DNA of 64,000 nt from Chitinophaga qingshengii (GTDB taxonomy: Bacteria > Bacteroidota > Bacteroidia > Chitinophagales > Chitinophagaceae): NCBI RefSeq assembly GCF_014529935.1, contig NZ_JACVFC010000001.1, positions 2,170,001 through 2,234,000 of the forward strand. Reading direction: 5' to 3'. The notes beneath the pieces are model-generated. The model made no database searches and had not been told where the DNA came from. It saw nothing but the letters and a program-made list of their open reading frames with translations. Both the position numbers and the translations under genes were made by a program. Below are positions 1-8,956 of this stretch, piece after piece (position 1 is the stretch's first letter; every line of letters begins with the position of its first letter).

Positions 1-445
1 TATCCGCGCGACCCGCATCTTCCGCAAAAAACTCCACATCATCGGTGAATTTACGGGCATATTTTACCGCAGCCACCGCGCGTTCCAGGATCTGTTCACG
101 GGTGCTGTTGAATTTAAATTTGATGTGCATGTCCGAAGAGCCGATACCGGTATGGATACGCTTGCGTTTCGCAAAACGCAGCGCTTCCGCAGCCGCGTCA
201 ATGTCGGTGGTGTTTGCACGGGTAAGGGCGCAAATAACGGGTTCTGTTACTGCTTTCGATATTTCCACCACGCTCTGGAAATCGCCAGGGCTGGAGATGG
301 GGAAGCCGGCTTCGATGATATCTACACCCAATGCTTCCAGTTTTTTTGCTACAATAATTTTTTCGACGGTAGTCAGCTGGCAACCAGGCACCTGTTCGCC
401 ATCACGCAGCGTGGTATCAAAGACGTATACACGATTTTTATCCAT
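1..445 (-). CDS. leuA: 2-isopropylmalate synthase, N-terminal part (cut by window edge)
   Basis: First committed step of leucine synthesis: condenses acetyl-CoA with 2-oxoisovalerate. Only the first 148 codons are in the window; the rest lies before position 1. The protein starts [10 protein letters not shown] and carries the family signature TLRDGEQ at residues 12-18, whose Arg and Asp bind substrate and the divalent metal. The reading frame stays open to the edge. It begins 27 nt after the leuB stop, so it is the downstream gene of the leuC-leuD-leuB cluster. The 2-isopropylmalate synthase role rests on this neighbourhood; the HMGL-like TIM-barrel family also contains homocitrate and citramalate synthases, and the C-terminal regulatory domain that would separate them is not visible. 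Confidence 0.9.
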   Translation of the reverse strand, partial: MDKNRVYVFDTTLRDGEQVPGCQLTTVEKIIVAKKLEALGVDIIEAGFPISSPGDFQSVVEISKAVTEPVICALTRANTTDIDAAAEALRFAKRKRIHTGIGSSDMHIKFKFNSTREQILERAVAAVKYARKFTDDVEFFAEDAGRAD

Positions 446-472
446 GATAGTGTAATATTTTCTATGAAGAAA

Positions 473-1552
473 TTAGTTCAGGTTTTCCAGGACTTTAGCG
501 CCCATGGCGTCTGTTCCCATGATGAATTCGTTCTCAGTATGTTTATTGGCGATGTCCATGGTCCTGTAACCCTGGCGCAGCGTGGCTTCTACTGCTTTAA
601 TCACCCGTTGTGATTCGGTTTTGAGGCCGAAGGAAATATCCAGCATAAGGGCGGCAGACAGGATAGATGCCAGCGGATTGGCAATGCCTTTACCGGCAAT
701 ATCATGTGCGGAACCGTGAATAGGCTCATAGAAGCCTACTTTATCGCCTACGGAGGCAGAAGCCAGCATACCCATGGAACCGGCAATCTGGGACGCTTCA
801 TCGGTCAGGATATCACCGAACAGGTTACCTGTTACCACTACGTCGAAACGTTTCGGGTCCTTGATCAGCTGCATGGCAGCGTTATCAATGAACATGTGTT
901 CTGTTTCCACATCGGGATATTCTTTGGCTATTTCCTGCATCACTTCTCTCCAGAGACGGCTGGCTTCCAGTACGTTGGCCTTATCTACGGAGCAAAGTTT
1001 TTTACGGCGGGTGCGGGCGGCTTCATATGCTTTGCGGGCGATACGTTCCACTTCATAACGATGATAGATCATCAGGTCGGAAGCGGTGTTACGGTCTTCT
1101 GTTCTTTTCTTTTCGCCGAAGTACACGTCGCCGGTGAGTTCGCGGAAGAAAAGGATATCTGCACCACGGAGTATTTCCGGTTTGATGCTGGAAGCTTCCA
1201 GCAGCTCATCAAACAGTTTGATAGGGCGTAGATTGGCATACAGGCCCAGTTCTTTACGGATCTTCAGCAGACCTTGTTCCGGTCTTACTTTCAGCGTGGG
1301 ATCGTTGTCGTATTTCGCGTGGCCGATAGCGCCGAACAGGATAGCATCGCTGTTTCTGGCTTTCTGCAGCGTTTCTTCCGGCAGCGGGTCGCCGGTGGCT
1401 TCGATGGCTACGTGGCCCATGATGCCTTCTTCAAACGTAAACTGGTGGTGATAGTTAGCGGCTACCGCAGTCAGTACTTTTTGTCCCCAGGTGGTTACTT
1501 CCTGGCCGATGCCGTCGCCGGGTATTACCAATATTTTCTTCTCTACGCCCAT
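473..1552 (-). CDS. leuB: 3-isopropylmalate dehydrogenase
   Basis: Oxidative decarboxylation of 3-isopropylmalate to 2-oxoisocaproate with NAD+. The 359-residue length is normal for the isocitrate/isopropylmalate dehydrogenase family. Visible motifs are the N-terminal IPGDGIG, the substrate-binding RELTGDVYFGEK segment, and the metal/NAD region DNAAMQLI followed by GNLFGDILTDEAS and the GSMGMLASAS loop. The start MGVEKKILVIPGDG puts the first beta strand directly at the N-terminus, as in the family. It lies 39 nt after leuD and 27 nt before leuA, all on the minus strand, so one transcript is likely. Confidence 0.96.
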   Translation of the reverse strand: MGVEKKILVIPGDGIGQEVTTWGQKVLTAVAANYHHQFTFEEGIMGHVAIEATGDPLPEETLQKARNSDAILFGAIGHAKYDNDPTLKVRPEQGLLKIRKELGLYANLRPIKLFDELLEASSIKPEILRGADILFFRELTGDVYFGEKKRTEDRNTASDLMIYHRYEVERIARKAYEAARTRRKKLCSVDKANVLEASRLWREVMQEIAKEYPDVETEHMFIDNAAMQLIKDPKRFDVVVTGNLFGDILTDEASQIAGSMGMLASASVGDKVGFYEPIHGSAHDIAGKGIANPLASILSAALMLDISFGLKTESQRVIKAVEATLRQGYRTMDIANKHTENEFIMGTDAMGAKVLENLN

Positions 1553-1591
1553 ATCAGGAGGTTGCTTTTTATGTTGTTGTTTTAGTGATTG

Positions 1592-2191
1592 TTAGAAATT
1601 AAACGCCCGGGTACCCTCATATTGTTCGATATCCTGACGAAGACTCAGCAAATAATCGATGTCGTCGTAACCATTGAGCAGACAAGTTTTTTTGTAAGCG
1701 TTGATATCGAAACTTTCCTGTTCACCGGTAGCTACGATGCGGATAAACTGGTTTTCCAGGTCTACTTCTATCTGTGCTTTCGGATCTGTTTCGATGGCTT
1801 TGAAAACTTTGTCGAGGAAATCTTCGCTGACCTGTACGGGCAGAATGAAGTTGTTGAGCGCATTGTTTTTGAAAATATCTGCGAAGAAGCTGCTCACCAC
1901 TACTTTAAAGCCATAGTCTGCCAGCGCCCAGGCAGCGTGTTCACGGGAGGAGCCGCAACCGAAGTTTTTACCGGCTACCAGCACTTTACCGCTGTAGACA
2001 GGGTTGTTGAGCACAAAATCAGCTTTCGGCTGATTGTTGGCATCGAAACGCCAGTCGCGGAACAGGTTTTCACCGAAACCTTCGCGGGTAGTAGCTTTCA
2101 GGAAGCGTGCCGGTATGATCTGGTCGGTATCGATATTTTCAATGGGTACAGGTACCGCAGCTGAAACAAGGTGTTGAAATATTTTGCTCAT
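1592..2191 (-). CDS. leuD: 3-isopropylmalate dehydratase small subunit
   Basis: Small swivelling subunit of isopropylmalate isomerase, which with LeuC interconverts 2- and 3-isopropylmalate. At 199 residues it has the usual length. The N-terminal [17 protein letters not shown] and the [11 protein letters not shown] motif are the family hallmarks; the latter contributes to the aconitase-type active site. It is separated from leuC by a methyltransferase gene whose stop is 14 nt upstream, which is unusual because leuC and leuD are normally adjacent. Confidence 0.96.
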   Translation of the reverse strand: MSKIFQHLVSAAVPVPIENIDTDQIIPARFLKATTREGFGENLFRDWRFDANNQPKADFVLNNPVYSGKVLVAGKNFGCGSSREHAAWALADYGFKVVVSSFFADIFKNNALNNFILPVQVSEDFLDKVFKAIETDPKAQIEVDLENQFIRIVATGEQESFDINAYKKTCLLNGYDDIDYLLSLRQDIEQYEGTRAFNF

Positions 2192-2205
2192 AATAATAAT
2201 GACTA

Positions 2206-2955
2206 TTAGATTTTTATGGCGGCCACGCGTAATCTCACATAATCCGCATACAGCTGTCCGTTGCGGGTAGCCTGCGGGGCCAGCTCCTGCTGTACTTCCT
2301 GCAGGATTGCCTGTTTATCGTTTTCCGGCAAGCCGGCAAAAAAGTGATGTCCGAACATTTCCAGCCAGTCGATGATACCATTTTGCGCATCGGCCAGTTT
2401 GGTGGGGCGGTCAAAGAAATGGACCCTTTCCACACGGAAGCCGGCCTTTTCCAGCAGGGTGGCGTATTCACCGGGTGACGGGAAATACCAGAAGGGCTCG
2501 TATTGGTAACCTTTCGCTGCCATCACGCGGTCGAGCGTACGCAGGATACTGTCTACATTGCCTTTGCCCCCCATTTCGATAATGAGCCGGCCACCTTTTT
2601 TTAATTGGGCGTACATCCGGCTGATGGCTTTCTCCTTTTCCCGTACCCAGTGCAGGGTGGCGTTGGAGAAAATAGCATCGAACTGCTGTGGCAGGGAGAA
2701 AGTGGTGGCATCGCCTACTTTGAAGGTAACTTCCGGGAATGACTCCCTGGCAGTAGCAACCATAGCGGGCGAAGCATCGAGGCCGGTCACCCTGGCGCCG
2801 GTGGCAGCCAACTGGGCGGTAAGTTCACCGGTACCACAGCCCAGGTCGAGGATATCTTCCCCGGCTTGCGGTTGTAGCCAATCACCGATCAGGCTGTTAC
2901 CATATTCAAACACAAAGGCGTGTTTGGTCTTGTATAAGTCGGCGTTCCACTCCAT
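2206..2955 (-). CDS. SAM-dependent methyltransferase, trans-aconitate methyltransferase-like
   Basis: A 249-residue class I methyltransferase. Motif I is [10 protein letters not shown] near residue 38, followed by the acidic SAM-ribose region (GLDASPAM), then [11 protein letters not shown] for motif IV. The start MEWNADLY, the SPAM segment, the NA-L-W stretch and a late IDW motif resemble E. coli trans-aconitate 2-methyltransferase (Tam) as I recall it; this is recognition by eye, not an alignment score. The gene sits between leuC (16 nt upstream) and leuD (14 nt downstream) and must be co-transcribed with them. Inference: it may methylate a dead-end unsaturated acid made by the aconitase-like LeuCD. 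Other small-molecule substrates are possible. Confidence 0.85.
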   Translation of the reverse strand: MEWNADLYKTKHAFVFEYGNSLIGDWLQPQAGEDILDLGCGTGELTAQLAATGARVTGLDASPAMVATARESFPEVTFKVGDATTFSLPQQFDAIFSNATLHWVREKEKAISRMYAQLKKGGRLIIEMGGKGNVDSILRTLDRVMAAKGYQYEPFWYFPSPGEYATLLEKAGFRVERVHFFDRPTKLADAQNGIIDWLEMFGHHFFAGLPENDKQAILQEVQQELAPQATRNGQLYADYVRLRVAAIKI

Positions 2956-2971
2956 TTTGATATTTTGATAT

Positions 2972-4369
2972 TTAGATATTTTTTGTCACGTCCATTACCC
3001 TGCCGGTGAGGGCAGCCGCCGCGGCTGTGAGCGGACTGGCCAGGAAGGTGCGGGCGTTAGGCCCCTGGCGTCCTTCAAAGTTGCGGTTGGAGGTAGAGAT
3101 GCAATACATACCGGCAGGCACTTTGTCTTCATTCATACCAAGGCAGGCGGAGCATCCTGGTTCACGGAGCTGGAAACCGGCGGCAGCAAAGACTTTGTCG
3201 ATGCCTTCTTCTTTGGCCTGTGCTTCTACCTGTTTGGAACCTGGTACGATCCATACCACCACATCGTCTGCCTTACGTTTGCCTTTCACGTAATCGGCCA
3301 CCAGGCGGAGGTCTTCAATACGGGAGTTGGTACAGCTGCCGATGAATACATAGTCGATTTTTTTGCCGAGCAGGGTGCTGCCGGGCTCGAGGTCCATGTA
3401 ATCGAGGGATTTTTTGAAAGAAGGTCTTTCTTTTTCTTCTACCTGTTCCAGTGAGGGGATGTGCTGGCTAACGCCCATACCCATCCCGGGATTGGTACCA
3501 TAGGTGATCTGTGGTTCAATATCAGCGGCGTCGAAAGTGAGGACTTTATCGAACTGCGCGTCGCTGTCGGAGTAAAGCGTTTGCCAGTAAGCCAGCGCTT
3601 TGTCCCAGTCGGCGCCCTGTGGGGCGAACTGGCGTCCTTTAATATAATTGAAGGTAGTCTCATCCGGAGCGATCAGGCCGCCACGGGCGCCCATTTCGAT
3701 GCTCATGTTACAGATGGTCATACGGGCTTCCATGCTGAGGTTGCGGATAGCGTCGCCGGCATATTCCACGAAATAGCCGGTAGCGCCGGAGGCGGATATT
3801 TTAGAGATGATGTAGAGGATGATGTCTTTAGACAGTACGCCGTTTTTCAGGGTACCGTTCACCTCTATTTTCATGCGTTTAGGTTTGTATTGCAGGATAC
3901 ACTGGGTAGCCAGCACCTGTTCCACTTCGGAAGTGCCGATACCGAAGGCCACCGCTCCGAAAGCACCATGGGTACTGGTATGGCTGTCGCCGCATACGAT
4001 AGTCATGCCCGGCAGGGTGATGCCCAGTTCGGGTCCGATGACGTGTACGATACCCTGGAATGGATGACCCAGACCGTACAGCTCCACGCCAAATTCCGTT
4101 GTATTTTTGGTGAGCATCTCCACCTGGTGGCGGCTCAGCGCCTCTTTGATGGGCAGGTGCTGATCCATCGTAGGTACGTTGTGATCGGCGGTAGCCCTGG
4201 TTTTCTGCGGACGGAATACCGGGATACCACGTTTGCGAAGGCCGTCGAATGCCTGGGGACTGGTTACTTCATGGATAAAGTGCGTGTTGATATACACCGC
4301 GTCCGGATGTTCCGGCTTACTCATCACGATATGGCTGTCCCAGATCTTATCAAATAACGTTTTTCCCAT
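2972..4369 (-). CDS. leuC: 3-isopropylmalate dehydratase large subunit
   Basis: Iron-sulfur catalytic subunit of isopropylmalate isomerase, 465 residues, a full-length member of the aconitase superfamily. The three cluster cysteines are visible in [12 protein letters not shown] and in [23 protein letters not shown] is the conserved substrate-binding segment. The start [13 protein letters not shown] is typical of the family. It is the first gene of the minus-strand leucine operon and faces the plus-strand gene at 4524 across a 154-bp divergent intergenic region. Confidence 0.97.
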   Translation of the reverse strand: MGKTLFDKIWDSHIVMSKPEHPDAVYINTHFIHEVTSPQAFDGLRKRGIPVFRPQKTRATADHNVPTMDQHLPIKEALSRHQVEMLTKNTTEFGVELYGLGHPFQGIVHVIGPELGITLPGMTIVCGDSHTSTHGAFGAVAFGIGTSEVEQVLATQCILQYKPKRMKIEVNGTLKNGVLSKDIILYIISKISASGATGYFVEYAGDAIRNLSMEARMTICNMSIEMGARGGLIAPDETTFNYIKGRQFAPQGADWDKALAYWQTLYSDSDAQFDKVLTFDAADIEPQITYGTNPGMGMGVSQHIPSLEQVEEKERPSFKKSLDYMDLEPGSTLLGKKIDYVFIGSCTNSRIEDLRLVADYVKGKRKADDVVVWIVPGSKQVEAQAKEEGIDKVFAAAGFQLREPGCSACLGMNEDKVPAGMYCISTSNRNFEGRQGPNARTFLASPLTAAAAALTGRVMDVTKNI

Positions 4370-4403
4370 CCTTAATGCTTTCCTTTTAAATTGTTTATAC
4401 CTT

Positions 4404-4411
4404 CAAATCTA
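4404..4411 (-). promoter_or_regulatory. Possible -7 element of the leu operon promoter
   Basis: On the minus strand this reads TAGATTTG, a perfect match to the Bacteroidota -7 consensus TAnnTTTG, 35 nt before the leuC start. No TTG is found at the expected 19-21 bp spacing upstream, so the match is only half of a promoter. I saw no T-box, leader peptide or attenuator hairpin in 4370-4523. Confidence 0.35.
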
Positions 4412-4523
4412 ATGGTCAATATTTAATTGCCATATCGCTAAATTTGCTTTAATTACAACCTTTAAAACACATTGATACACATTAATTTATTGTATATCAA
4501 CAACTTATAAGATTTTATTAACG

Positions 4524-6077
4524 ATGCCCAACAGTCAAAGTGATGCTTTATTCATATTAATAAAAACGCTAACAAAAGCCGAAAAGCGGAATTTTCAGCT
4601 GGCATTTAATAAGAATAATACCAAGGACGACGTTTTGTTCATTCAGCTTTTTAATACGCTGGACAAAATGAAGGACTACGACGAGGAGCAGATACTCCGG
4701 AAAGTGCCGGACCTGAAGAAGCAGCAGTTATCCAACGTAAAAGCCCACCTGTACAAACACCTGCTATCCAGTCTGCGGCAGCTGTACAAACAGAAGGACC
4801 CGCTGATAGACCTGCGGGAACAGCTGGACCATGCCCGGGTGCTGTATAATAAAGGACTGTACAACCAGAGCCTTAAAATCCTGGCCAAAGCCAAAACCAT
4901 GGCGGTGGAGCAGGAAGAAGTAATGCTGAGCTACGAAATTGTGGAGTTCGAGAAACTGATTGAATCCAGGCATATTACCCGAAGCCTGGAAAACCGGGCG
5001 GAAGCGCTCAGTGCCGAGTCCCGGCAAATAGAACATCAGCTGACGCATATCAGCCGCCTGAGCACCCTCTCCCTTCGCATGTACGGCCTCTACCTGAAAC
5101 TGGGTCATGCCCGTAACGAGCGGGACGCCGACATGGTGAAATCGTTTTTTGAAGGACAGCTGCCACAGCGCGATGCGTCGCAGATGAGCTTCTATGAGAA
5201 GATATACCTCTACCAGGCTTCCTGCTGGTATTATTATATCCTGCAGGATTTTGTGATGTACTACCGGTACACGCAGAAATGGGTGGACCTGTTCAAACAA
5301 TATCCTACCCTGCAACAGACCGATATGGACCTGTATATCAAAGCGCAGCATAACTTGCTGACGGCGCATTTTTACACGTCCAATTTCGAGAAGTTCAAAA
5401 CTGCCTTGTGTGACCTGGAGCAGTTCATCCGGGCTAATGAAGAGCAGTTCCACGAGAATACCCGTACTTCGGCGTTTGTATACCTGTACACCGCCAAGAT
5501 CAACCGTTACTTCCTGGAAGGCACGTTCAGTCAGGGTTTGGCTATGGTACCTGAACTGGAATCGGAGATCAGTAATCACACGCTGAAAATAGATCAGCAC
5601 CGGGTACTGGTGTTTTATTATAAGATCGCCTGCCTATATTTCGGTAGTGGGGATAACAGCAAAGCAATTTTTTATCTCAATAAAATCATCAACCTGAAGA
5701 TTGGCAACCTGCGCGCCGATATACAATGTTTTGCCCGCATTTTGCATCTCATTGCGCATTACGAGCTGGAGAACTACAGTCTGGTAGAATACCTGATTAA
5801 ATCCGTGTATCACTTTATTTCCAAACACAAAGATCTTGGACTGGTGATGGAAGCGATCATGAAATTCCTGCGCCGTTATATCTACGCCAATCCCAAAGAG
5901 TTGCGCAGCGCCTTTCTGGACCTGAAAGACAGGCTGGAGCAGATTTCCGAAGATCCATATGAGCGCCGGTCATTCCTCTATCTCGATATTATTTCCTGGC
6001 TGGAAAGTAAGATAGAAAACATTCCGGTACAAGAAGTTATTCATCGTAAATTCATCAATAAAGAAAAAAGAATTTAA
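4524..6077 (+). CDS. Hypothetical protein, all-helical (TPR-like)
   Basis: A 517-residue protein with no family I can name. There is no signal peptide or membrane segment, so it is probably cytoplasmic. The sequence is almost wholly helical, with repeated Tyr/Leu-rich segments such as RVLYNKGLYNQSLKILAKAK and IACLYFGSGDNSKAIFYLNKI that look like degenerate tetratricopeptide repeats. It is lysine-rich at the N-terminus and ends in NKEKRI. It stops 4 nt before the FMN reductase start, so the two are probably co-transcribed. A role as a scaffold is only a guess from the repeat look. Confidence 0.8.
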   Translation: MPNSQSDALFILIKTLTKAEKRNFQLAFNKNNTKDDVLFIQLFNTLDKMKDYDEEQILRKVPDLKKQQLSNVKAHLYKHLLSSLRQLYKQKDPLIDLREQLDHARVLYNKGLYNQSLKILAKAKTMAVEQEEVMLSYEIVEFEKLIESRHITRSLENRAEALSAESRQIEHQLTHISRLSTLSLRMYGLYLKLGHARNERDADMVKSFFEGQLPQRDASQMSFYEKIYLYQASCWYYYILQDFVMYYRYTQKWVDLFKQYPTLQQTDMDLYIKAQHNLLTAHFYTSNFEKFKTALCDLEQFIRANEEQFHENTRTSAFVYLYTAKINRYFLEGTFSQGLAMVPELESEISNHTLKIDQHRVLVFYYKIACLYFGSGDNSKAIFYLNKIINLKIGNLRADIQCFARILHLIAHYELENYSLVEYLIKSVYHFISKHKDLGLVMEAIMKFLRRYIYANPKELRSAFLDLKDRLEQISEDPYERRSFLYLDIISWLESKIENIPVQEVIHRKFINKEKRI

Positions 6078-6081
6078 TCAC

Positions 6082-6648
6082 ATGTCTGTTGAGAAAAAGT
6101 ATCACTTTATTGCCTTCTGTGGCAGCCTGAGAAAAGGATCCTACAATGAGATGGCCCTGAAAGCCATGCAGCTGCTGGCGCCTTCGCACATTACCATCGA
6201 GCAGGTTTTTTACGACCACATCCCGATGTATAACGCCGACGTACATACGGAATTACTTGAACAGGTAGTGCCCATCGTACAGAAAATACAACAAGCTGAC
6301 GGCGCCATTTTCGTTTCGCCGGAATACAACTACTCTATTCCCGGTGGACTGAAAAACGTGATAGACGTGCTTTCCAGGCACCCCGACAAACCGTTCAATG
6401 AAAAAGCTGTCGCTATTTTAGGCGCCAGTCAGGGTAATGTTGGTACCGCGCGGATGCAATATCATCTGCGGCAGGTGATGGTATTTTTGAACGCACATGT
6501 GGTAAATAAACCTGAGATCATGATTGCCAATGCGCAACATAAATTTGATGAAAACGGTAACCTGACGGATGAATTTATCCGTAAACAATTGCCGTTGCTG
6601 CTGGAATCGCTGGCAACGCTGAGTGACAGATTTCCGAAAGTATCTTAG
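6082..6648 (+). CDS. NADPH-dependent FMN reductase family protein
   Basis: A 188-residue flavodoxin-like reductase of the NADPH_dep_FMN_red family (quinone, azo or chromate reductases such as ChrR/YieF). The phosphate-binding loop is GSLRKGSYNEMAL at residues 14-26, and the flavin-contacting SPEYNYSIPGGLKNVIDVLS motif lies near residue 80. The substrate cannot be read from sequence. The start is 4 nt after the upstream helical-repeat gene, and a strong hairpin terminator follows the stop. Confidence 0.9.
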   Translation: MSVEKKYHFIAFCGSLRKGSYNEMALKAMQLLAPSHITIEQVFYDHIPMYNADVHTELLEQVVPIVQKIQQADGAIFVSPEYNYSIPGGLKNVIDVLSRHPDKPFNEKAVAILGASQGNVGTARMQYHLRQVMVFLNAHVVNKPEIMIANAQHKFDENGNLTDEFIRKQLPLLLESLATLSDRFPKVS

Positions 6649-6664
6649 CGGCTGTTATATTTCT

Positions 6665-6715
6665 AAACGCATGAGGGGCCATCGTACAGATGGGCCCTCA
6701 TGCGTTTTTTATTTT
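6665..6715 (+). terminator. Rho-independent terminator after the FMN reductase
   Basis: Arms AACGCATGAGGG and CCCTCATGCGTT, extended inward by further pairs around one mismatch, enclose a short loop and are followed by a run of six T. It ends the 4524-6648 transcript before the convergent minus-strand gene at 6737. Confidence 0.85.
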
Positions 6716-6736
6716 ATCCAGGAAGATGCATAGCTG

Positions 6737-7858
6737 CTATGGTTCTATATATGGCTCATAGCGGCGATACTGCCGGAAGAAAACAATCGCCGACAGCGCC
6801 TGCAGCAACAGGATAGCCAGCCATTCATAATGTCCCAGTATCATGAACAACACTACAAAACAGGTGATCAGTACATATCGTACGTGCAATTCGTTATTCA
6901 TCTTCGGAAAATATAACAGCGAGCGGAAAAACATCAACAGGGAAAGCGCCATACAGAAAACCGTGAGCAAAGACAGCCATGACGTTTTCGTATAGGCGTT
7001 GACTGTAATCATCACTATTTCCGGTATCCAGATAATGAGATAGATAGCGGCCATGCGGCCATAGTGGCGGAGTGTGCTGACAGGCAGGTTCTCCATGAAG
7101 TTGAGCCAGGTATCATCAAATACGCGGTGATGACTGAGCAGTTGCAGGTGTAGTAATACGCTTAACATCACCCCCAGCTGCAGGCCGCGCAGGTCGAAGT
7201 AGTTGCCTTCATGCATGAGGAAAAACGTGAGCCACAGCACCATGGCAGAAACCAGTTTGGCCGTGAGGATACGGCGGGGGAACTGGGTGAACAGTTCGTA
7301 CAGGAAATACAGTACCGGCGGTTTCGTGAAACGGCGGTTGATCCAGCGTTGCAGGTAACCGGTAAAAAAGAAAATATCCGGCTGGAACAGTTTCCGGTCG
7401 TATAACGCCAGCGGCCAAACGGACATGGCTATATTAAATACCAGGATGATACCGGCAGACACGTAATAGTGATGTTTCAAACCTATCAGCACAGCGATGC
7501 CGGCATATATCCATACCGGCAGGTAGATGGCGTTATGCAGCAGGAACCATTGCCGGAACCGTGTTTTTTTATCGAGGCTGCCCATAGTAGGATACAGGAA
7601 TTCGTATCCCTGGCTTTGCAGTACTTTCATCATGAAGCCCACGCATTTGAGGCCATAGAGCGCCCATAGCGCCAGTACCAGCAGCAGGAAAGAGCTGCCT
7701 TCCAGGAACCCCATCATGAGAGAGCGGTGGTAGTTGAGCAGGCTGCCGCTGTCTACCACGCCAAAGAGGAGGTAAAACAGCACCAGGAAAAAGCCGGTGT
7801 TCTGGATATAGAACTGGGCCGTGAATATTTTTTGCAGAATGGCAGTGACTGAACGCAT
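6737..7858 (-). CDS. Multi-pass membrane protein, probable ABC transporter permease
   Basis: A 373-residue integral membrane protein with around ten hydrophobic stretches, for example FFLVLFYLLFGVV, SFLLLVLALWAL and LLTVFCMALSLLMFF. It begins one base after the stop of an ABC ATPase gene, which is the main reason to call it the permease partner. No conserved permease motif is recognisable and no substrate can be proposed. Similar large single-permease/ATPase pairs of unknown cargo are common in Bacteroidota. Confidence 0.75.
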   Translation of the reverse strand: MRSVTAILQKIFTAQFYIQNTGFFLVLFYLLFGVVDSGSLLNYHRSLMMGFLEGSSFLLLVLALWALYGLKCVGFMMKVLQSQGYEFLYPTMGSLDKKTRFRQWFLLHNAIYLPVWIYAGIAVLIGLKHHYYVSAGIILVFNIAMSVWPLALYDRKLFQPDIFFFTGYLQRWINRRFTKPPVLYFLYELFTQFPRRILTAKLVSAMVLWLTFFLMHEGNYFDLRGLQLGVMLSVLLHLQLLSHHRVFDDTWLNFMENLPVSTLRHYGRMAAIYLIIWIPEIVMITVNAYTKTSWLSLLTVFCMALSLLMFFRSLLYFPKMNNELHVRYVLITCFVVLFMILGHYEWLAILLLQALSAIVFFRQYRRYEPYIEP

Positions 7859-7859
7859 A

Positions 7860-8504
7860 CTAATTGAGCGTAATATTTTTATCCGTTATCCGCAGGGTAC
7901 CGGTGAGGGTGATCTCTTCCGGGTCCAGCGGCTGGTGGGAAGTAATGAGGAAAGTGGTGCCATTGGCGGACCAGGTGCGGACCAGGTCGTACATGATGGC
8001 CAGGGTGCGGGTATCGATGGTGATGAGCGGTTCATCGAGCAGGATCACTGCGGGCTGGCCGGTAAAAGCCAGGAGCAGCGACAGCTTTTTGAGCATCCCG
8101 CTGGAATAGGTGCTTACCGGGTTATTCACAAAGATATGCACCCCCATTCTTTCCGCGATGTCCGTGATCAGCCGGCGGTCGCCCCCTTTGGTGCCCAGGT
8201 ATAGTTCCAGCAGATCGCGGCCGGTGAGGAAGGCGGGATAAAAAGGTTCCGCCTCCGCGTAGTTGATCAGCCGGCGGAACTGAACGGGATGGTCTTTGCT
8301 GCTCACATCGCCCCGGAGGCGGATTTCCCCTTTAAAAGGTATGAGTCCGGCCATCACTTTCATGCAGGTTGTTTTGCCGGCGCCGTTTTCACCTTGCAGC
8401 CAGTAGATGCCCGCCCGTAGTTCCAGGTGGGGGATATCCAGTACAGGCGCGTCCTGGTAATTCTTTTTAACCGCATGAAGGGCAATAACCGGTTCTTCTG
8501 GCAT
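7860..8504 (-). CDS. ABC transporter ATP-binding protein
   Basis: A 214-residue nucleotide-binding subunit. The Walker A motif is GENGAGKTT (residues 38-46), the signature loop is YSSGMLKKLSLLLAF in place of LSGGQ, Walker B is VILLDEP and the switch histidine is in ITSHQPL. The SSGM variant is typical of ABC-2 type exporters. The stop is one base before the membrane-protein start at 7858, so the two are translationally coupled. The target of transport is unknown. Confidence 0.9.
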   Translation of the reverse strand: MPEEPVIALHAVKKNYQDAPVLDIPHLELRAGIYWLQGENGAGKTTCMKVMAGLIPFKGEIRLRGDVSSKDHPVQFRRLINYAEAEPFYPAFLTGRDLLELYLGTKGGDRRLITDIAERMGVHIFVNNPVSTYSSGMLKKLSLLLAFTGQPAVILLDEPLITIDTRTLAIMYDLVRTWSANGTTFLITSHQPLDPEEITLTGTLRITDKNITLN

Positions 8505-8670
8505 ATATATAAGTTGATAAGCCGTAAATATGAAGAATTATTCCTTTAAATAATATATTCCGGTGTTCAATTTAACAAAAATTTGCCAGCGGCCTTTTTT
8601 GCACTGATCATCATTCTTTTAGCGGATTCCGTATAGGCATTGTGTATATATCTCCTCAAAATGTCATCAT

Positions 8671-8768
8671 TTTTTCACATGGAAAAGATCTTTTATACAC
8701 GTTATGCACACTTGCGTGAAACACGCTACAGCACTACATTTCAACAATGTTCACAATCTTTTTCCACA
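8671..8768 (+). promoter_or_regulatory. Cluster of DnaA-box-like sites upstream of nrdB
   Basis: Three 9-mers fit TTWTNCACA: TTTTTCACA at 8671-8679, TTATGCACA at 8702-8710 and TTTTCCACA at 8760-8768. A near match, TTATACACG at 8693-8701, abuts the second so that two sites lie in direct tandem. All are in the same orientation in an AT-rich 452-bp intergenic region that holds no gene (8505-8956). E. coli nrdAB is known to be regulated by DnaA; whether the same happens here is inference. A replication origin is the alternative. Confidence 0.45.
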
Positions 8769-8808
8769 CCTGTTGAAAACTAAAACTGCCCTCCCTCAAG
8801 TCGTTGCT

Positions 8809-8816
8809 TACATTTG
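8809..8816 (+). promoter_or_regulatory. Possible -7 element for nrdB
   Basis: TACATTTG matches the Bacteroidota TAnnTTTG consensus. Transcription from here would give a leader of about 130 nt before the nrdB start at 8957. No clear TTG lies at the right distance upstream. The leader contains nested complementary segments (GGGT 8860-8863 with ACCC 8904-8907, and GGTA 8868-8871 with TACC 8899-8902). Confidence 0.35.
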
Positions 8817-8956
8817 TAACCTTGGACGTAAGGATTTTTAGGACATAGATGCTGGAAACGGGTAGAAGGTAAATGCGAGATATGCGAAATTTTCAGTATA
8901 CCAACCCCACATAGGAAAAACCGAAAACCGCGACCCGAAGAATAAAAAATATTATT

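Noticed and set aside
3461..4357. 298-codon open frame antisense to leuC
   Set aside because: Shadow of leuC; no start context, no domain.
8505..8956. Replication origin
   Set aside because: DnaA-box-like sites are present, but no dnaA, dnaN or gidA neighbour is in the window and the sites are equally explained by nrd regulation; kept only as an alternative.
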